In this document: positions 17,653 to 25,599 of the stretch, piece by piece
Layout: the number at the start of each line of letters is the position of its first letter
How positions within the stretch are numbered: the stretch's first letter is position 1
Assembly: GCF_006351965.1 (NCBI RefSeq)
Contig: NZ_CP040932.1
Span: forward strand, 558,001 to 622,000
Length of the DNA stretch: 64,000 nucleotides
DNA from: Oceanicola sp. D3
GTDB taxonomy: Bacteria > Pseudomonadota > Alphaproteobacteria > Rhodobacterales > Rhodobacteraceae
Direction: 5' to 3'
Made by a program: the position numbers and the translations under genes
The notes under the pieces: generated by a model
The model's database searches: none
The model's input: the letters and a program-made list of their open reading frames with translations, nothing else
Told to the model about the DNA's origin: nothing

Positions 17653-17725
17653 GGTCCGGGCCGGTCGTCAGGGGGGTAGCGTTGGCGCTAACAGTTGCAG
17701 GAAACTACCAAGCTGCAGCGCGGCG

Positions 17726-18070
17726 TCAATCGTGGGCGGCGCGACTGTCTGCCGGGGCCTCGTCGCGGTCTGTCATGCCATAGTCACGCAGCACCGCAGC
17801 CACTCGAAGGCGGTAATCGGCAAAGACGCCGCCGCGCCCTGCAGCTTGTTGCTTTCGGTGCCCGGCACGATTGCGCCATGCCTCCACCGCCGCTTCATTC
17901 TCGAAGAAGCTGAGCGAGAGCATCTTGCCTGGCGTGGTCAGGCTCTCAAAGCGCTCGACTGAAATGAACCCCGGGTGCCCCTCCAGGCTGTCGCGTAGCG
18001 CAGCCGCACGTTCCAGATACTCTGCCTTGCGACCTTCGGCCGGTTCTACCTCGAATAGGACGGCAATCAT
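17726..18070 (-). CDS. Antibiotic biosynthesis monooxygenase (ABM) domain protein
   Basis: Small cytosolic protein, 114 residues, with a ferredoxin-like ABM fold: strand IAVLFEVEPAEG, helix AEYLERAAALRDSLEGHPGFISVERFESL, strand KMLSLSFFENEAAVEAWRNRAGHRKQQAAGR and a later strand YRLRVAAVLRDYG. The conserved Trp-Arg/His stretch (EAWRNRAGH) is present. Members include quinol monooxygenases, haem-degrading enzymes and proteins of unknown role; no specific reaction can be assigned. An ArsR-type gene remnant lies just upstream on the opposite strand. Confidence 0.8.
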   Translation of the reverse strand: MIAVLFEVEPAEGRKAEYLERAAALRDSLEGHPGFISVERFESLTTPGKMLSLSFFENEAAVEAWRNRAGHRKQQAAGRGGVFADYRLRVAAVLRDYGMTDRDEAPADSRAAHD

Positions 18071-18108
18071 CGCGACCTCCCATATGGTTTAGATGCCAGC
18101 TTGAAGAA

Positions 18109-18291
18109 TGCCGGCTTTGCCGCGCTTGTCTCTACTGGTCAGAGCGGCGTACGCATGTGGCCGGTAGCCTTGGCGCGGTCATCCTCACCTACGCCACCAA
18201 CCATGGCTGGGCGACCCGCACAGAAGGCTCCCGCCTTCTGACCTTCAGCAAAAAAGGCGCCTCCGAATTCGAAAGCGCCTTTCCGGTTTGA
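18109..18291 (+). pseudogene. Remnant of an ArsR-family regulator (C-terminal end only)
   Basis: A 60-codon open stretch with no plausible start codon. Read in the frame ending at TGA 18289-18291, it gives CLYWSERRTHVAGSLGAVIL, then TYATNHGWATRTEGSRLLTF and a terminal SEFESAFPV. This matches the C-terminal end of ArsR-like regulators that carry the motif C-x-D/Y-WSERR-x-H-x-x-G-x-LG-A. The N-terminal winged-helix domain is absent: upstream sequence is the promoter side of the divergent ABM gene. I read it as a truncated gene left by a deletion. Confidence 0.6.
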
Positions 18292-18331
18292 TCCCGAAAG
18301 ATTTGACTAAAATTTTCCGCGCCCAGCCTGC

Positions 18332-18379
18332 ATTTTCTTGCTGAAAGTACTCCCGGGGGTGTGGGGGCAGCGCCCCCAC
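18332..18379. repeat. GC-rich hairpin of REP-like appearance
   Basis: A TTTTCTTGCTGAAAGTACTC lead-in is followed by CCCGGGGG and a perfect stem GTGGGGGC-AGC-GCCCCCAC (18361-18379). From memory, similar units (AAAGTACTCC then a G/C-rich stem ending GCAGCGCCCCC) recur between genes in many Rhodobacteraceae genomes. Only one copy is in this window, so its repeat status is not shown here. It may also act as the 3' end of leuB. Confidence 0.4.
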
Positions 18380-18392
18380 TCCGACGCCAGCC

Positions 18393-19499
18393 TTAGAGCG
18401 ACTCATCCAAAGCGGCGACAATCGCATCGCCCATCTCGGCGGTGCTCACGGGCTGTTTGCCCTCTTCGCCCAGCAGGTCCGCCGTGCGCAGGCCCTTGGC
18501 CAGCACCGCGTTCACTGCCTCTTCCAGCCGGGTCGCCTCTTCGCCTTCGTCGAACGAATAACGCAGCGCCATGGCAAAGCTGAGGATACAGGCGATCGGG
18601 TTGGCCTTGCCGGTGCCCGCGATGTCAGGCGCGGAGCCGTGGACCGGCTCGTAGAGCGCCTTCGGGCGGCCGTTGGCCATCGGCAGGCCGAGCGAGGCGG
18701 AGGGCAGCATGCCCAGCGATCCGGTAAGCATGGCCGCGAGGTCCGACAGGAGGTCGCCAAAGAGGTTATCGGTGACGATCACGTCAAACTGCTTGGGCCA
18801 GCGGGTCAACTGCATCGCGCCCGCGTCGGCGTACATGTGGCTCAGTTCCACGTCCGGATACTCAGCGTCATGGATCTCCTGCACCACGTCGCGCCAGAGG
18901 ATGCCGCTTTCCATCACATTGGCCTTCTCCATCGAGCAGACCTTGTTGCCCCGCTTGCGGGCCAGTTCGAAGGCCGAGCGCGCTACGCGGGCGATTTCGC
19001 TCTCGGTGTAGCGCTGGGTGTTGATGCCCACGCGCTCGTTGCCTTCCTTGATGATGCCGCGCGGCTCACCGAAGTAGACGCCGGAGGTGAGCTCACGGAT
19101 GATCATGATGTCGAGGCCGGCCACCACGTCCTTCTTCAGCGAGGAGAAATCGGCAAGGGCGTCGAAGCACTGGGCCGGGCGGAGGTTGGAGAACAGGTCC
19201 ATCTCCTTGCGCAGCCGCAGCAACCCGCGCTCGGGCTTCACCGAGAAGTCGAGGGTGTCGTACTTCGGGCCGCCCACGGCACCGAGCAGCACTGCGTCTA
19301 CCTCCTGGGCCTTTGCCATGGTGTCATCGTGCAGCGGGGTGCCGTGCTTGTCATAGGCGCAGCCGCCTACGAGATCTTCTGACACGTCGAACTTGAGATC
19401 ACGCTTGGCGCCATACCAATCGATCACCTTGCGGACCTCGGCCATGACTTCGGGGCCAATGCCGTCACCGGGCAAGATCAGAAGGGAAGGGGTGCTCAT
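18393..19499 (-). CDS. leuB: 3-isopropylmalate dehydrogenase
   Basis: Oxidises and decarboxylates 3-isopropylmalate to 2-oxoisocaproate with NAD+, third step of leucine synthesis. 368 residues, full length. Motifs in order: [14 protein letters not shown] at the start, [29 protein letters not shown] (substrate-binding Arg residues), [14 protein letters not shown], the catalytic Tyr region [19 protein letters not shown] with the catalytic Lys, the Asp cluster [19 protein letters not shown], and the NAD loop [18 protein letters not shown]. leuC and leuD lie 6 kb away in the same orientation, so the pathway genes are dispersed. Confidence 0.97.
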   Translation of the reverse strand: MSTPSLLILPGDGIGPEVMAEVRKVIDWYGAKRDLKFDVSEDLVGGCAYDKHGTPLHDDTMAKAQEVDAVLLGAVGGPKYDTLDFSVKPERGLLRLRKEMDLFSNLRPAQCFDALADFSSLKKDVVAGLDIMIIRELTSGVYFGEPRGIIKEGNERVGINTQRYTESEIARVARSAFELARKRGNKVCSMEKANVMESGILWRDVVQEIHDAEYPDVELSHMYADAGAMQLTRWPKQFDVIVTDNLFGDLLSDLAAMLTGSLGMLPSASLGLPMANGRPKALYEPVHGSAPDIAGTGKANPIACILSFAMALRYSFDEGEEATRLEEAVNAVLAKGLRTADLLGEEGKQPVSTAEMGDAIVAALDESL

Positions 19500-19534
19500 C
19501 GCGGTCTCCTCGCAGAATACGGTCGCGCGAGGGC

Positions 19535-20449
19535 CTACGCGCTCCCGGTCAAAGGGTCAAGCAGCGGCGGTAGCGCCTCGGCCAGCATGTCCCACACCCG
19601 GGCCACGCGCGGCACGCGGCGCACCTCCTCATGGGCGGCCAGCCACATCGGCAGGGGCGGCACCGGCGGGCCGCGCAGCAGCGCAACCACGCCCGGTTCG
19701 GCATCGCCCACAATGCAAGGGCCAAAGCCCAGCCCGCAGCCTGCGCAGACAAGCGCCCAATAGACCGTCTGGTCATCGACCCGGGTCGCGAAGCTGTGCC
19801 TGTCGGCGGCGATGCCCTGTTGCCGAAGGCCGAGGATAATGCGCTCCTCCCGGTCGTTGCCGACGAGGTCCATTTGCAACAGGCCTTCGAGGCTGGTGGG
19901 CAATTCCCGGCCCGCGAGATAGCTCTCGGCGGCATAGAGCCCCATTTTCATTTCCCCGAGCTGTCGGGATACGAGATCAAGCTGGGTCGGGCGATACATG
20001 CGCACAGCGATGTCGGCCTCGCGGAAGAGCAGGTTATCGCTGGCGTCATTCGGCACCAGCTCGATTTGGATCTCGGGTTCGGCGGCGCGGATGCGGGCGA
20101 CGATCGGGGGCAACATCCAATGGGTGACGGCAACCGGCGCGGTGATCCTGACGGTGCCCGCCAGCTCTTCCTCACGCCCGGCGGCAGTGAGTTGAAGCCG
20201 CATTGCTGCTTCCTGCATGGCACGCGCGGGCTCCACCAGTGCCTCGCCCGCCTCGGTGAGGGACAGCCCCTTGGCTGCGCGCTTGAAGAGCCGGGTGGCC
20301 AACTCGTCTTCCAGCGCTTTGACCTGCCGCCCCAGCGTGGGTTGGCTGGTGCCGAGCTGCCGCGCTGCCCCCGAGAGTGAGCCCGTTTCGACCACTGCGA
20401 GAAAAGCCTGAACGCGGGACCAATCAAGGGAGGAAAGGGAGCTTGCCAT
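19535..20449 (-). CDS. LysR family transcriptional regulator
   Basis: DNA-binding regulator of 304 residues. The winged helix-turn-helix occupies about 10-68 ([38 protein letters not shown]), followed by an inducer-binding domain of the periplasmic-binding fold. It is divergent from an NAD-dependent epimerase gene with a 96-bp spacer holding two inverted repeats, one of which spans its own start codon. LysR regulators usually control the divergent neighbour and themselves, so the epimerase is the likely target. Effector unknown. Confidence 0.92.
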   Translation of the reverse strand: MASSLSSLDWSRVQAFLAVVETGSLSGAARQLGTSQPTLGRQVKALEDELATRLFKRAAKGLSLTEAGEALVEPARAMQEAAMRLQLTAAGREEELAGTVRITAPVAVTHWMLPPIVARIRAAEPEIQIELVPNDASDNLLFREADIAVRMYRPTQLDLVSRQLGEMKMGLYAAESYLAGRELPTSLEGLLQMDLVGNDREERIILGLRQQGIAADRHSFATRVDDQTVYWALVCAGCGLGFGPCIVGDAEPGVVALLRGPPVPPLPMWLAAHEEVRRVPRVARVWDMLAEALPPLLDPLTGSA

Positions 20450-20461
20450 TCAAATATGAAT
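20448..20461. promoter_or_regulatory. Inverted repeat over the LysR start codon
   Basis: ATTCA, AATA, TGAAT: a 5-4-5 inverted repeat covering the first bases of the LysR gene, suitable for autorepression. A related ATTCA...TGAAT arrangement occurs at 23677-23692, upstream of an unrelated membrane protein gene. Confidence 0.35.
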
Positions 20462-20483
20462 ACATGACCTTCATGTTTATACA

Positions 20484-20503
20484 ATTCACATTTGCCTGTG
20501 AAT
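20484..20503. promoter_or_regulatory. Candidate LysR operator upstream of the epimerase gene
   Basis: ATTCACA (20484-20490), six bases, TGTGAAT (20497-20503): a perfect 7-6-7 inverted repeat that contains the T-N11-A core of LysR boxes. It lies 43 bp before the epimerase start and 35 bp before the LysR start. Confidence 0.55.
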
Positions 20504-20545
20504 AGCAGAATGTCCTCGCGTCAACCGCTGACACGGAGAAAGCAG

Positions 20546-21466
20546 ATGTCCCAGACTGCCCTCATACTTGGTGCCAATGGCCGCTTTGGGCGCAACGTGC
20601 ATATGGCCTTTTGCGAGGCCGGGTGGCGCGTGCGCTTGTTCGACCGGGCACGTGATGACCTGTGGGAAGCGGCATGGGGCGCGGATGTCATTGTGAATGG
20701 TTGGAACCCGCCCTACCAGCATTGGTCTCGGGATCTTCCGGCGCAGACCGCTCAGATCATCGAGGTCGCCCAAGCCACGCGAGCCACCGTTCTGATCCCG
20801 GGCAACGTTTATCCCTATGGGTATGCGGCGCCGTCCCTCCTTTCACCCTCCACACCCCATGAGGCGACCAACACGCTCGGATGGCTGCGCTCGCAGATGG
20901 AGGCCGAATATGCCGCGTCGGATGTGCGCACCATTCTCCTGCGGGCAGGGGACTTTCTCGACACCGAGCCGTCGGGCAACTGGTTTGACAAGATCATGGT
21001 GTCGCAACTCGCAAGAGCCCGCTTCACATACCCGGGGCCAACCGACCGCGCGCACGCCTGGGCCTATTTGCCCGATTTGGCGCGTGCCGCCGTGGCGCTG
21101 CTGGAGAAGCGTGACAGGTTGCCAAGGTTCGCTGACGTGCCCTTTGCGGGCTACACGCTCACGGGCGCCGAACTGCATGCAGCGCTGGAGCGAGCAACGG
21201 GACGTCGCCTTTCGTTGCGTCGGATGCAATGGTGGCCGCTGCGCTCGCTTGCACCGATTTGGCCGATGGCGCGCCACTTGGTGGAAATGTCCTATCTCTG
21301 GAAGCAGCCGCACCGGCTCGACCCGGCACCGTTGGCCGAGGTTCTGCCAGAGTTCGAGCCCACGCCGCTTGTTGAAGCTCTTGCGTCAGCGGTCGAGCAC
21401 CAGATCGACCCAGACGAGCCGGTGGCGCGAGGCCGCTCGCGCTGTGGCAAGGCTCAGCCCGTTTAG
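20546..21466 (+). CDS. NAD(P)-dependent epimerase/dehydratase family protein
   Basis: Extended short-chain dehydrogenase-type protein, 306 residues. The Rossmann start ALILGANGRFGRNV carries the GxxGxxG loop. The central LIPGNVYPYGY segment places the conserved Tyr, and the FDKIMVSQLARARFTYPGPTDRAHAWAYLPDLARAAVALLE region resembles nucleoside-sugar epimerase-like proteins. ATG 20546 has GGAG about eight bases upstream; an earlier in-frame start at 20492 falls inside the operator region. Substrate unknown. Its 3' end overlaps the convergent gene by 81 bp. Confidence 0.85.
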   Translation: MSQTALILGANGRFGRNVHMAFCEAGWRVRLFDRARDDLWEAAWGADVIVNGWNPPYQHWSRDLPAQTAQIIEVAQATRATVLIPGNVYPYGYAAPSLLSPSTPHEATNTLGWLRSQMEAEYAASDVRTILLRAGDFLDTEPSGNWFDKIMVSQLARARFTYPGPTDRAHAWAYLPDLARAAVALLEKRDRLPRFADVPFAGYTLTGAELHAALERATGRRLSLRRMQWWPLRSLAPIWPMARHLVEMSYLWKQPHRLDPAPLAEVLPEFEPTPLVEALASAVEHQIDPDEPVARGRSRCGKAQPV

Positions 21467-22576
21467 CGGCTGCCCCTCCACTGGCCAGAGCACGCCCGCC
21501 CCCGCCACCTCCAACCCGGCTTGCGGAAGCACATAGTCCACCCGGAGGTTGCCGGGGCCATCCCAATCGACGGTATCCTGCCCCGGGGGGCCATTGTGGC
21601 GGGCGTCTGCCTCGGCCATTCCGCCGGGCCCTTCGGGGGCCGGGTCTTGCAATGGCCCGCTGCGCATTGCGCGCAGCACCGTGCGACGGCCCTCGCCATC
21701 CACCGGATCCACGTTGATCCGCCCAGCGATCACTGCAGGCCCGTCAGGTGGGCCGCTCAAACCTCCATCGAGATACACCTGCCAAACCCTCAACTCATCC
21801 TCCGCCCGGCGGCCATTTCGGTCTTCCTCCCCGTCGAACACCGGGGGCGTGGCGGAGAAGGCGAGTAGGTGAAGCGGGCCGCCGGGCGCCTCCACCCGCA
21901 CGTCCCAATGTGCGACGCTGGAAAGCCGCTGCACCGCTGCGGCCTCATCAGAGGCAAACCAAGGATCGCCGCCCGGCAGATCGCGCCAAAGGAGATCGGT
22001 CAGCTCTTGCACCGGTGCTAGCGGGTAGCGGCTGAGCACTGCCATGCTGCCCTCACCCGGAAAGCGGCCGAAGCCCTGTGCATCTTCGGGTTCTTCCAGC
22101 CTGCCATCGCCATCAAGATCGACGCCAGTGCGCAGGCCGGTGTTGCCCATGGTCGTGAAGCTGTGAGGGTAAGCGATGCCTGACTCTGACAAGCGGTCGG
22201 TGAGCGCCGCAAGTGTGGCACCCTCCCTGTCCATGTCCATGCCGGTCAGTAGCAGCACATCAGCGCTTGCAGCGCGGATCACCTCCACCACCGCGTCAAC
22301 CTGATCATCGCCGCGCAGGATATCACGCAGGAGCAAGCCCGGCCCTTTGCGTGTCAGCTCAGGGGAGAAAGTGGCGATCCGGAGCGTTTCCGCCCCGGCG
22401 GGACAAGTCAGGAGAGCCGCGACTGCGGCGACTGTCAGGCGGCGGCCAGTGTGTCGGAAACGCCGGAAGCGGCCTGTTTTGCTTCGCTGGTGCGGCGGCG
22501 CTTTTGCTCGATCATCGAAGCGATGCGCCCCATGGCGATACCACGCATGAAGAGCGAGGAAGGAAGGAAAGCCCAT
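21386..22576 (-). CDS. Endonuclease/exonuclease/phosphatase-fold protein, probably exported
   Basis: DNase I-like fold protein found in Rhodobacteraceae. The recognisable part starts with a hydrophobic segment (LTVAAVAALLTCPAGA, probable signal peptide) and ETLRIATFSPELTRKGPGLLLRDILRG. It continues through NTGLRTGVDLDGDGRL and LLAFSATPPVFDGEEDRNGRR and ends NLRVDYVLP and ASRHRLVWVDL. The motif that is normally GDxN reads GRIN here, so the usual Asp is missing. Start is uncertain: the only canonical in-frame start, ATG 22576, lies 142 bp inside the upstream membrane-protein gene. A CTG at 22438 overlapping that gene's stop (CTGA) would give a neater 350-residue product. The 3' end overlaps the epimerase gene on the other strand. 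Confidence 0.78.
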   Translation of the reverse strand: MGFPSFLALHAWYRHGAHRFDDRAKAPPHQRSKTGRFRRFRHTGRRLTVAAVAALLTCPAGAETLRIATFSPELTRKGPGLLLRDILRGDDQVDAVVEVIRAASADVLLLTGMDMDREGATLAALTDRLSESGIAYPHSFTTMGNTGLRTGVDLDGDGRLEEPEDAQGFGRFPGEGSMAVLSRYPLAPVQELTDLLWRDLPGGDPWFASDEAAAVQRLSSVAHWDVRVEAPGGPLHLLAFSATPPVFDGEEDRNGRRAEDELRVWQVYLDGGLSGPPDGPAVIAGRINVDPVDGEGRRTVLRAMRSGPLQDPAPEGPGGMAEADARHNGPPGQDTVDWDGPGNLRVDYVLPQAGLEVAGAGVLWPVEGQPLNGLSLATARAASRHRLVWVDLVLDR

Positions 22577-23289
22577 GCCGCCATCGTCCAGATCAGGGTT
22601 TGCGGAGCTTCCATGGCAAGCGGGCTGAACACCACTGCCGCCATCTTGGCCACCGCTGGTGCGATGAAGGGTAGCAGAAAACCGAGGCCAATGTTGAGCC
22701 GTGCGTCGCGGTTGAGACGATCCACCACGTCACCGCCCGTTGTCGGGTCGAAGGTTGGGAGATTTACCCAGACATTGAAGGCACCCGAGCGGGTGGGCCA
22801 GCCACCGGCGCGGATGTAGATGACGAAGATCGCCAGAGAGATCAGGGAGGTCAGGTATGCGATGCCCGCGGCGGAGCGGACCAACTCCACATGTTCTGGG
22901 CTTACTGACGGCGGCAAGCTTAAGATCACCAGTTGCACCGGGCTGTAGGGGAAATCGATGATGCCACCGATCAGCCGCCCCACCGCTTCAGTGAAAATCG
23001 TCAGCCCGTTTTCGTCCACCTGACCACGACAAAGCATGGTCAGCAGGAACACGGTGATGAACAGGGAGCCAAAACGCAGCCGGTTGAACGGTGGTGCATC
23101 GCGGAACTCCACGAGGCTGGGGTAGTTTGACGCGTATTCAAAGATTGTAAGGCCAGCAGCAAACAGCGCTAGAAGGGCTGTGACCTGCGCCGCATCAGGC
23201 CCGACGCGGGGCACAAGCAGAGAGGGCGTTGCAATCAGCAACGCGACCAGTCCTGCGCGCACCAAGGCGCCTGTGATCCGTGTGATCAC
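22435..23289 (-). CDS. Conserved membrane protein of unknown function
   Basis: I do not recognise a named family. 284 residues, GTG start. About six hydrophobic segments are visible (near 8-27, 33-50, 70-88, 140-160, 195-215 and 225-245), separated by loops rich in charged residues. The C-terminal 30 residues (MIEQKRRRTSEAKQAASG) are basic and probably cytosolic. It is immediately upstream of, and translationally close to, the exported DNase I-fold protein, which suggests a shared role in the envelope. Confidence 0.75.
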   Translation of the reverse strand: MITRITGALVRAGLVALLIATPSLLVPRVGPDAAQVTALLALFAAGLTIFEYASNYPSLVEFRDAPPFNRLRFGSLFITVFLLTMLCRGQVDENGLTIFTEAVGRLIGGIIDFPYSPVQLVILSLPPSVSPEHVELVRSAAGIAYLTSLISLAIFVIYIRAGGWPTRSGAFNVWVNLPTFDPTTGGDVVDRLNRDARLNIGLGFLLPFIAPAVAKMAAVVFSPLAMEAPQTLIWTMAAWAFLPSSLFMRGIAMGRIASMIEQKRRRTSEAKQAASGVSDTLAAA

Positions 23290-23657
23290 TGCTCAATCCC
23301 TTCCCGACGGCCAGCCTCGATACATTGCCGATGGCCCGTTTCCGCGGAGTTCCGCCGATTGTGACGGTATGCCTCAAACTTGCCCAATTTTTGCCGTCTT
23401 TCATTCCGCGCTACAAGCTTCGGTTAAGGTTAACGAAACCAATGGGGCGGTTTCGCGGGCCAACTGGTGCGGCTTTGCATCAAATTGCGGGCAGAAAGGT
23501 GGCCACCCGAGGCGAGATCGCAAGATGTTGTGGATGCTGCATAATCCAACGCAAGCGCCCTGTTGGAATGCCTCTGTTTGCCAGAATTGGTTGCGCCTCC
23601 AGGATAGCCCATCGCCATGGTCGAGCCGATGACCCTTGCCCCGCGGTGCAAGGCGGG
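23290..23657. other. Intergenic stretch without a recognisable gene
   Basis: About 370 bp between a minus-strand membrane protein and a plus-strand membrane protein. Short overlapping frames exist in several directions but none has a ribosome site or family-like composition. A GGTTAAGGTTAACG run is at 23413-23426. The informative promoter sequence begins at 23658. Confidence 0.4.
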
Positions 23658-23706
23658 TTGACATGGATCAAATCACATTCATGAATATGAATGTATAAAT
23701 CGGGAA
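23658..23706 (+). promoter_or_regulatory. Class II FNR/FnrL-type promoter
   Basis: TTGACATGGATCAA (23658-23671) matches the FNR consensus TTGAT-N4-ATCAA at nine of ten fixed bases. A -10 hexamer TATAAA stands at 23694-23699. Placing the box centre at -41.5 puts the start site at about 23706, and then TATAAA falls exactly at -12 to -7, the class II activation geometry. An AAGGAG ribosome site follows at 23715-23720, before ATG 23728. Confidence 0.7.
23675..23694. promoter_or_regulatory. Inverted repeat between FNR box and -10
   Basis: ACATTCAT (23675-23682), GAAT, ATGAATGT (23687-23694): a perfect 8-4-8 inverted repeat filling the spacer between the FNR box and the -10. A protein bound here would exclude polymerase, so a second, repressing regulator is likely. 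Confidence 0.5.
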
Positions 23707-23727
23707 ACTCGTTTAAGGAGACCCGAC

Positions 23728-24927
23728 ATGCAAACCCAGTCCCGCACGGGCTATGTGCCCCTCTATTTCCTTGCCGCTCTCGGCGCTGGCGGCCTAACCG
23801 TAACCTTCTTCCTCTACCTCATGTTTTGGGTGCCGCACCCCGGCCAGTCGGTGCCGGTGTTCGAAGATATCATGGCGGCCTTCGCCACAGGCACTCCGAT
23901 TGAGCAGGCGATGATCGTCACCGCGTGGGTGGGAATCGCCATCTTCGCGTTCCAAATGTTCAAACTGCTGATCTGGAACCTGCGCACCCTCGCCCAATTC
24001 CGCCGCACAGAGGCCTATTCCAAGTTGCTGCACTCCAACGCGGGAACCCAACTCATGGCGGTGCCTCTGGCGCTGGCCATGGCAGTGAACGGCAGCTTCA
24101 TCCTCGGCCTGGTATTTGTGCCTGGTCTCTGGTCGGTGGTTGAATATCTCTTCCCGCTCGCCATGCTGGCCTTCTTGGCCATCGGCATCTACGGGCTCAA
24201 GCTCTACGGCGCCTTCCTTTCCGAAAGGCTGACCAAGGGCGGCTTCGATTGCGCCGCCAACAACAGCTTTGCACAGAAGCTTCCGGGCTTCGCCTTCGCC
24301 ATGATCGGCGTCGGGCTCGCCGCCCCCGCTGCGATGAGCGCGGTCAAGGCCACGGTTGCGATTTCGCTGATGCTGTCGAGCTTCTTTATCCTCTTAGCCA
24401 TCGTCATCGCTGCGGTCACGTTCCTGCTCGGCATGCGCGCGATGATGGAGCATGGCACCAACGCCGAGGCCGCGCCCACTCTCTGGGTCGCCATCCCGCT
24501 GCTGACGGTCATCGCCATTGCCTGGTTGCGGCAGGCCCATGGTCTGCACGTCCACTTCGATGTGCACAGCGGCCCGGCTTCCAGCTTCCTTCTGCTGCTG
24601 CCCCTGCTGGCGCTGCAACTCATCACCGCGCTCTTTGGCTGGGTCGTGCTCAAAGGGCACGGCTATTTCGGCCGCTTCGTTTCTGGCCCCGAGCGCTCGC
24701 CCGTTAGCTACGCGCTGGTTTGTCCCGGCGTCGCGCTCTCGGTGATGCTCCAATTCTTCGTGAACAAGGGCCTCGTCGGCTCGGGCGTGATCGAAAAGTT
24801 CTCGGCCGTCTATTGGGCGGCCACCGTACCGGCGTTGATCCTGCAGGTCGCCACCATCGCCCTCGTGCTCAAGCTCAATGCCAAGCACTTCGGTGGCGAG
24901 AAGACCCCGGTTGCACTGGTCGCCTGA
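23728..24927 (+). CDS. Multi-pass membrane protein, SLAC1/TDT-like topology, function unknown
   Basis: Integral membrane protein of 399 residues with about ten to eleven hydrophobic helices spread evenly over its length, beginning YVPLYFLAALGAGGLTVTFFLYLMFWVPHPG. The layout (paired helices, Gly/Ala-rich, a hydrophilic His segment AHGLHVHFDVHSG near residue 275) resembles SLAC1/TehA-type anion channels, and I recall similar Rhodobacteraceae proteins annotated TsoY, but I cannot confirm either. There is no in-frame UGA that would indicate selenocysteine. The FNR-type promoter implies induction at low oxygen; a role in anion or sulfur/nitrogen oxide movement would be inference. Closed by a bidirectional terminator. 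Confidence 0.72.
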   Translation: MQTQSRTGYVPLYFLAALGAGGLTVTFFLYLMFWVPHPGQSVPVFEDIMAAFATGTPIEQAMIVTAWVGIAIFAFQMFKLLIWNLRTLAQFRRTEAYSKLLHSNAGTQLMAVPLALAMAVNGSFILGLVFVPGLWSVVEYLFPLAMLAFLAIGIYGLKLYGAFLSERLTKGGFDCAANNSFAQKLPGFAFAMIGVGLAAPAAMSAVKATVAISLMLSSFFILLAIVIAAVTFLLGMRAMMEHGTNAEAAPTLWVAIPLLTVIAIAWLRQAHGLHVHFDVHSGPASSFLLLLPLLALQLITALFGWVVLKGHGYFGRFVSGPERSPVSYALVCPGVALSVMLQFFVNKGLVGSGVIEKFSAVYWAATVPALILQVATIALVLKLNAKHFGGEKTPVALVA

Positions 24928-24948
24928 CCCGAGCCGCAAGACAAAAAG

Positions 24949-24973
24949 AAAGGGGGCCCAAAAGGCCCCCTTT
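24949..24973. terminator. Bidirectional intrinsic terminator
   Basis: AAAGGGGGCC (24949-24958) and GGCCCCCTTT (24964-24973) form a perfect 10-bp stem with a five-base loop, with A-run on one side and T-run on the other. It serves both the upstream plus-strand gene and the converging leuCD operon. Confidence 0.85.
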
Positions 24974-24993
24974 CTCGTATCTGTGCCGGCTCG

Positions 24994-25599
24994 TCAGACC
25001 CAGGGCCGCGCCTGTGCGGCCTTCTCTTCGAAGCTTTCGATGCTTGCTGCCTTCTCAAGCGTCAGGCCGATGTCATCCAGCCCGTTCAGCAGGCAATGCT
25101 TCTTGAAGGCATCCAATTCGAAGGTCACCGTGCCGCCATCCGGTCCGGTGATCTCCTGCTTCTCAAGGTCAACCGTCACTACCGCATTGGCCCCGCGCTC
25201 GGCGTCGTCCATCAGCTTGTCGACGTCTTCCTGTGGCAGAACGATGGGCAAGATCCCGTTCTTGAAGCAGTTGTTATAGAAGATGTCGGCAAAGCTGGTG
25301 GAGATCACGCAGCGAATGCCAAAGTCGGCCAGCGCCCAGGGGGCGTGCTCGCGCGACGAGCCACAGCCGAAGTTGTCGCCCGCCACGATGATCTTGGCGT
25401 CGCGGTAGGCCGGCTTGTTCAGCACGAAATCTTCGATCTCGTTGCCCTGTCGGTCATAGCGCATCTCGTCGAAGAGGTTTACCCCGAGGCCCGACCGCTT
25501 GATCGTCTTCAGGAAGACCTTGGGGATGATCATGTCGGTGTCGATATTCACCAGCGGCATGGGCGCCGCGATGCCGGTGAGCTTGTCGAATTTTTCCAT
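24994..25599 (-). CDS. leuD: 3-isopropylmalate dehydratase, small subunit
   Basis: Forms the aconitase swivel domain of isopropylmalate isomerase with LeuC, second step of leucine synthesis. 201 residues, full length. Signatures: [23 protein letters not shown] at the start, [17 protein letters not shown] near residue 75-90, and [17 protein letters not shown]. Its start codon shares one base with the leuC stop (TAATG), so the subunits are translationally coupled. Confidence 0.97.
   Translation of the reverse strand: MEKFDKLTGIAAPMPLVNIDTDMIIPKVFLKTIKRSGLGVNLFDEMRYDRQGNEIEDFVLNKPAYRDAKIIVAGDNFGCGSSREHAPWALADFGIRCVISTSFADIFYNNCFKNGILPIVLPQEDVDKLMDDAERGANAVVTVDLEKQEITGPDGGTVTFELDAFKKHCLLNGLDDIGLTLEKAASIESFEEKAAQARPWV

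Noticed and set aside
23325-23684. 119-codon frame in the spacer before the FNR-controlled gene
   Set aside because: Overlaps the promoter, has no ribosome site, and several alternative frames are equally open.
23728-24927. Possible selenoprotein
   Set aside because: The frame has no internal UGA, and no SECIS-like hairpin was seen.
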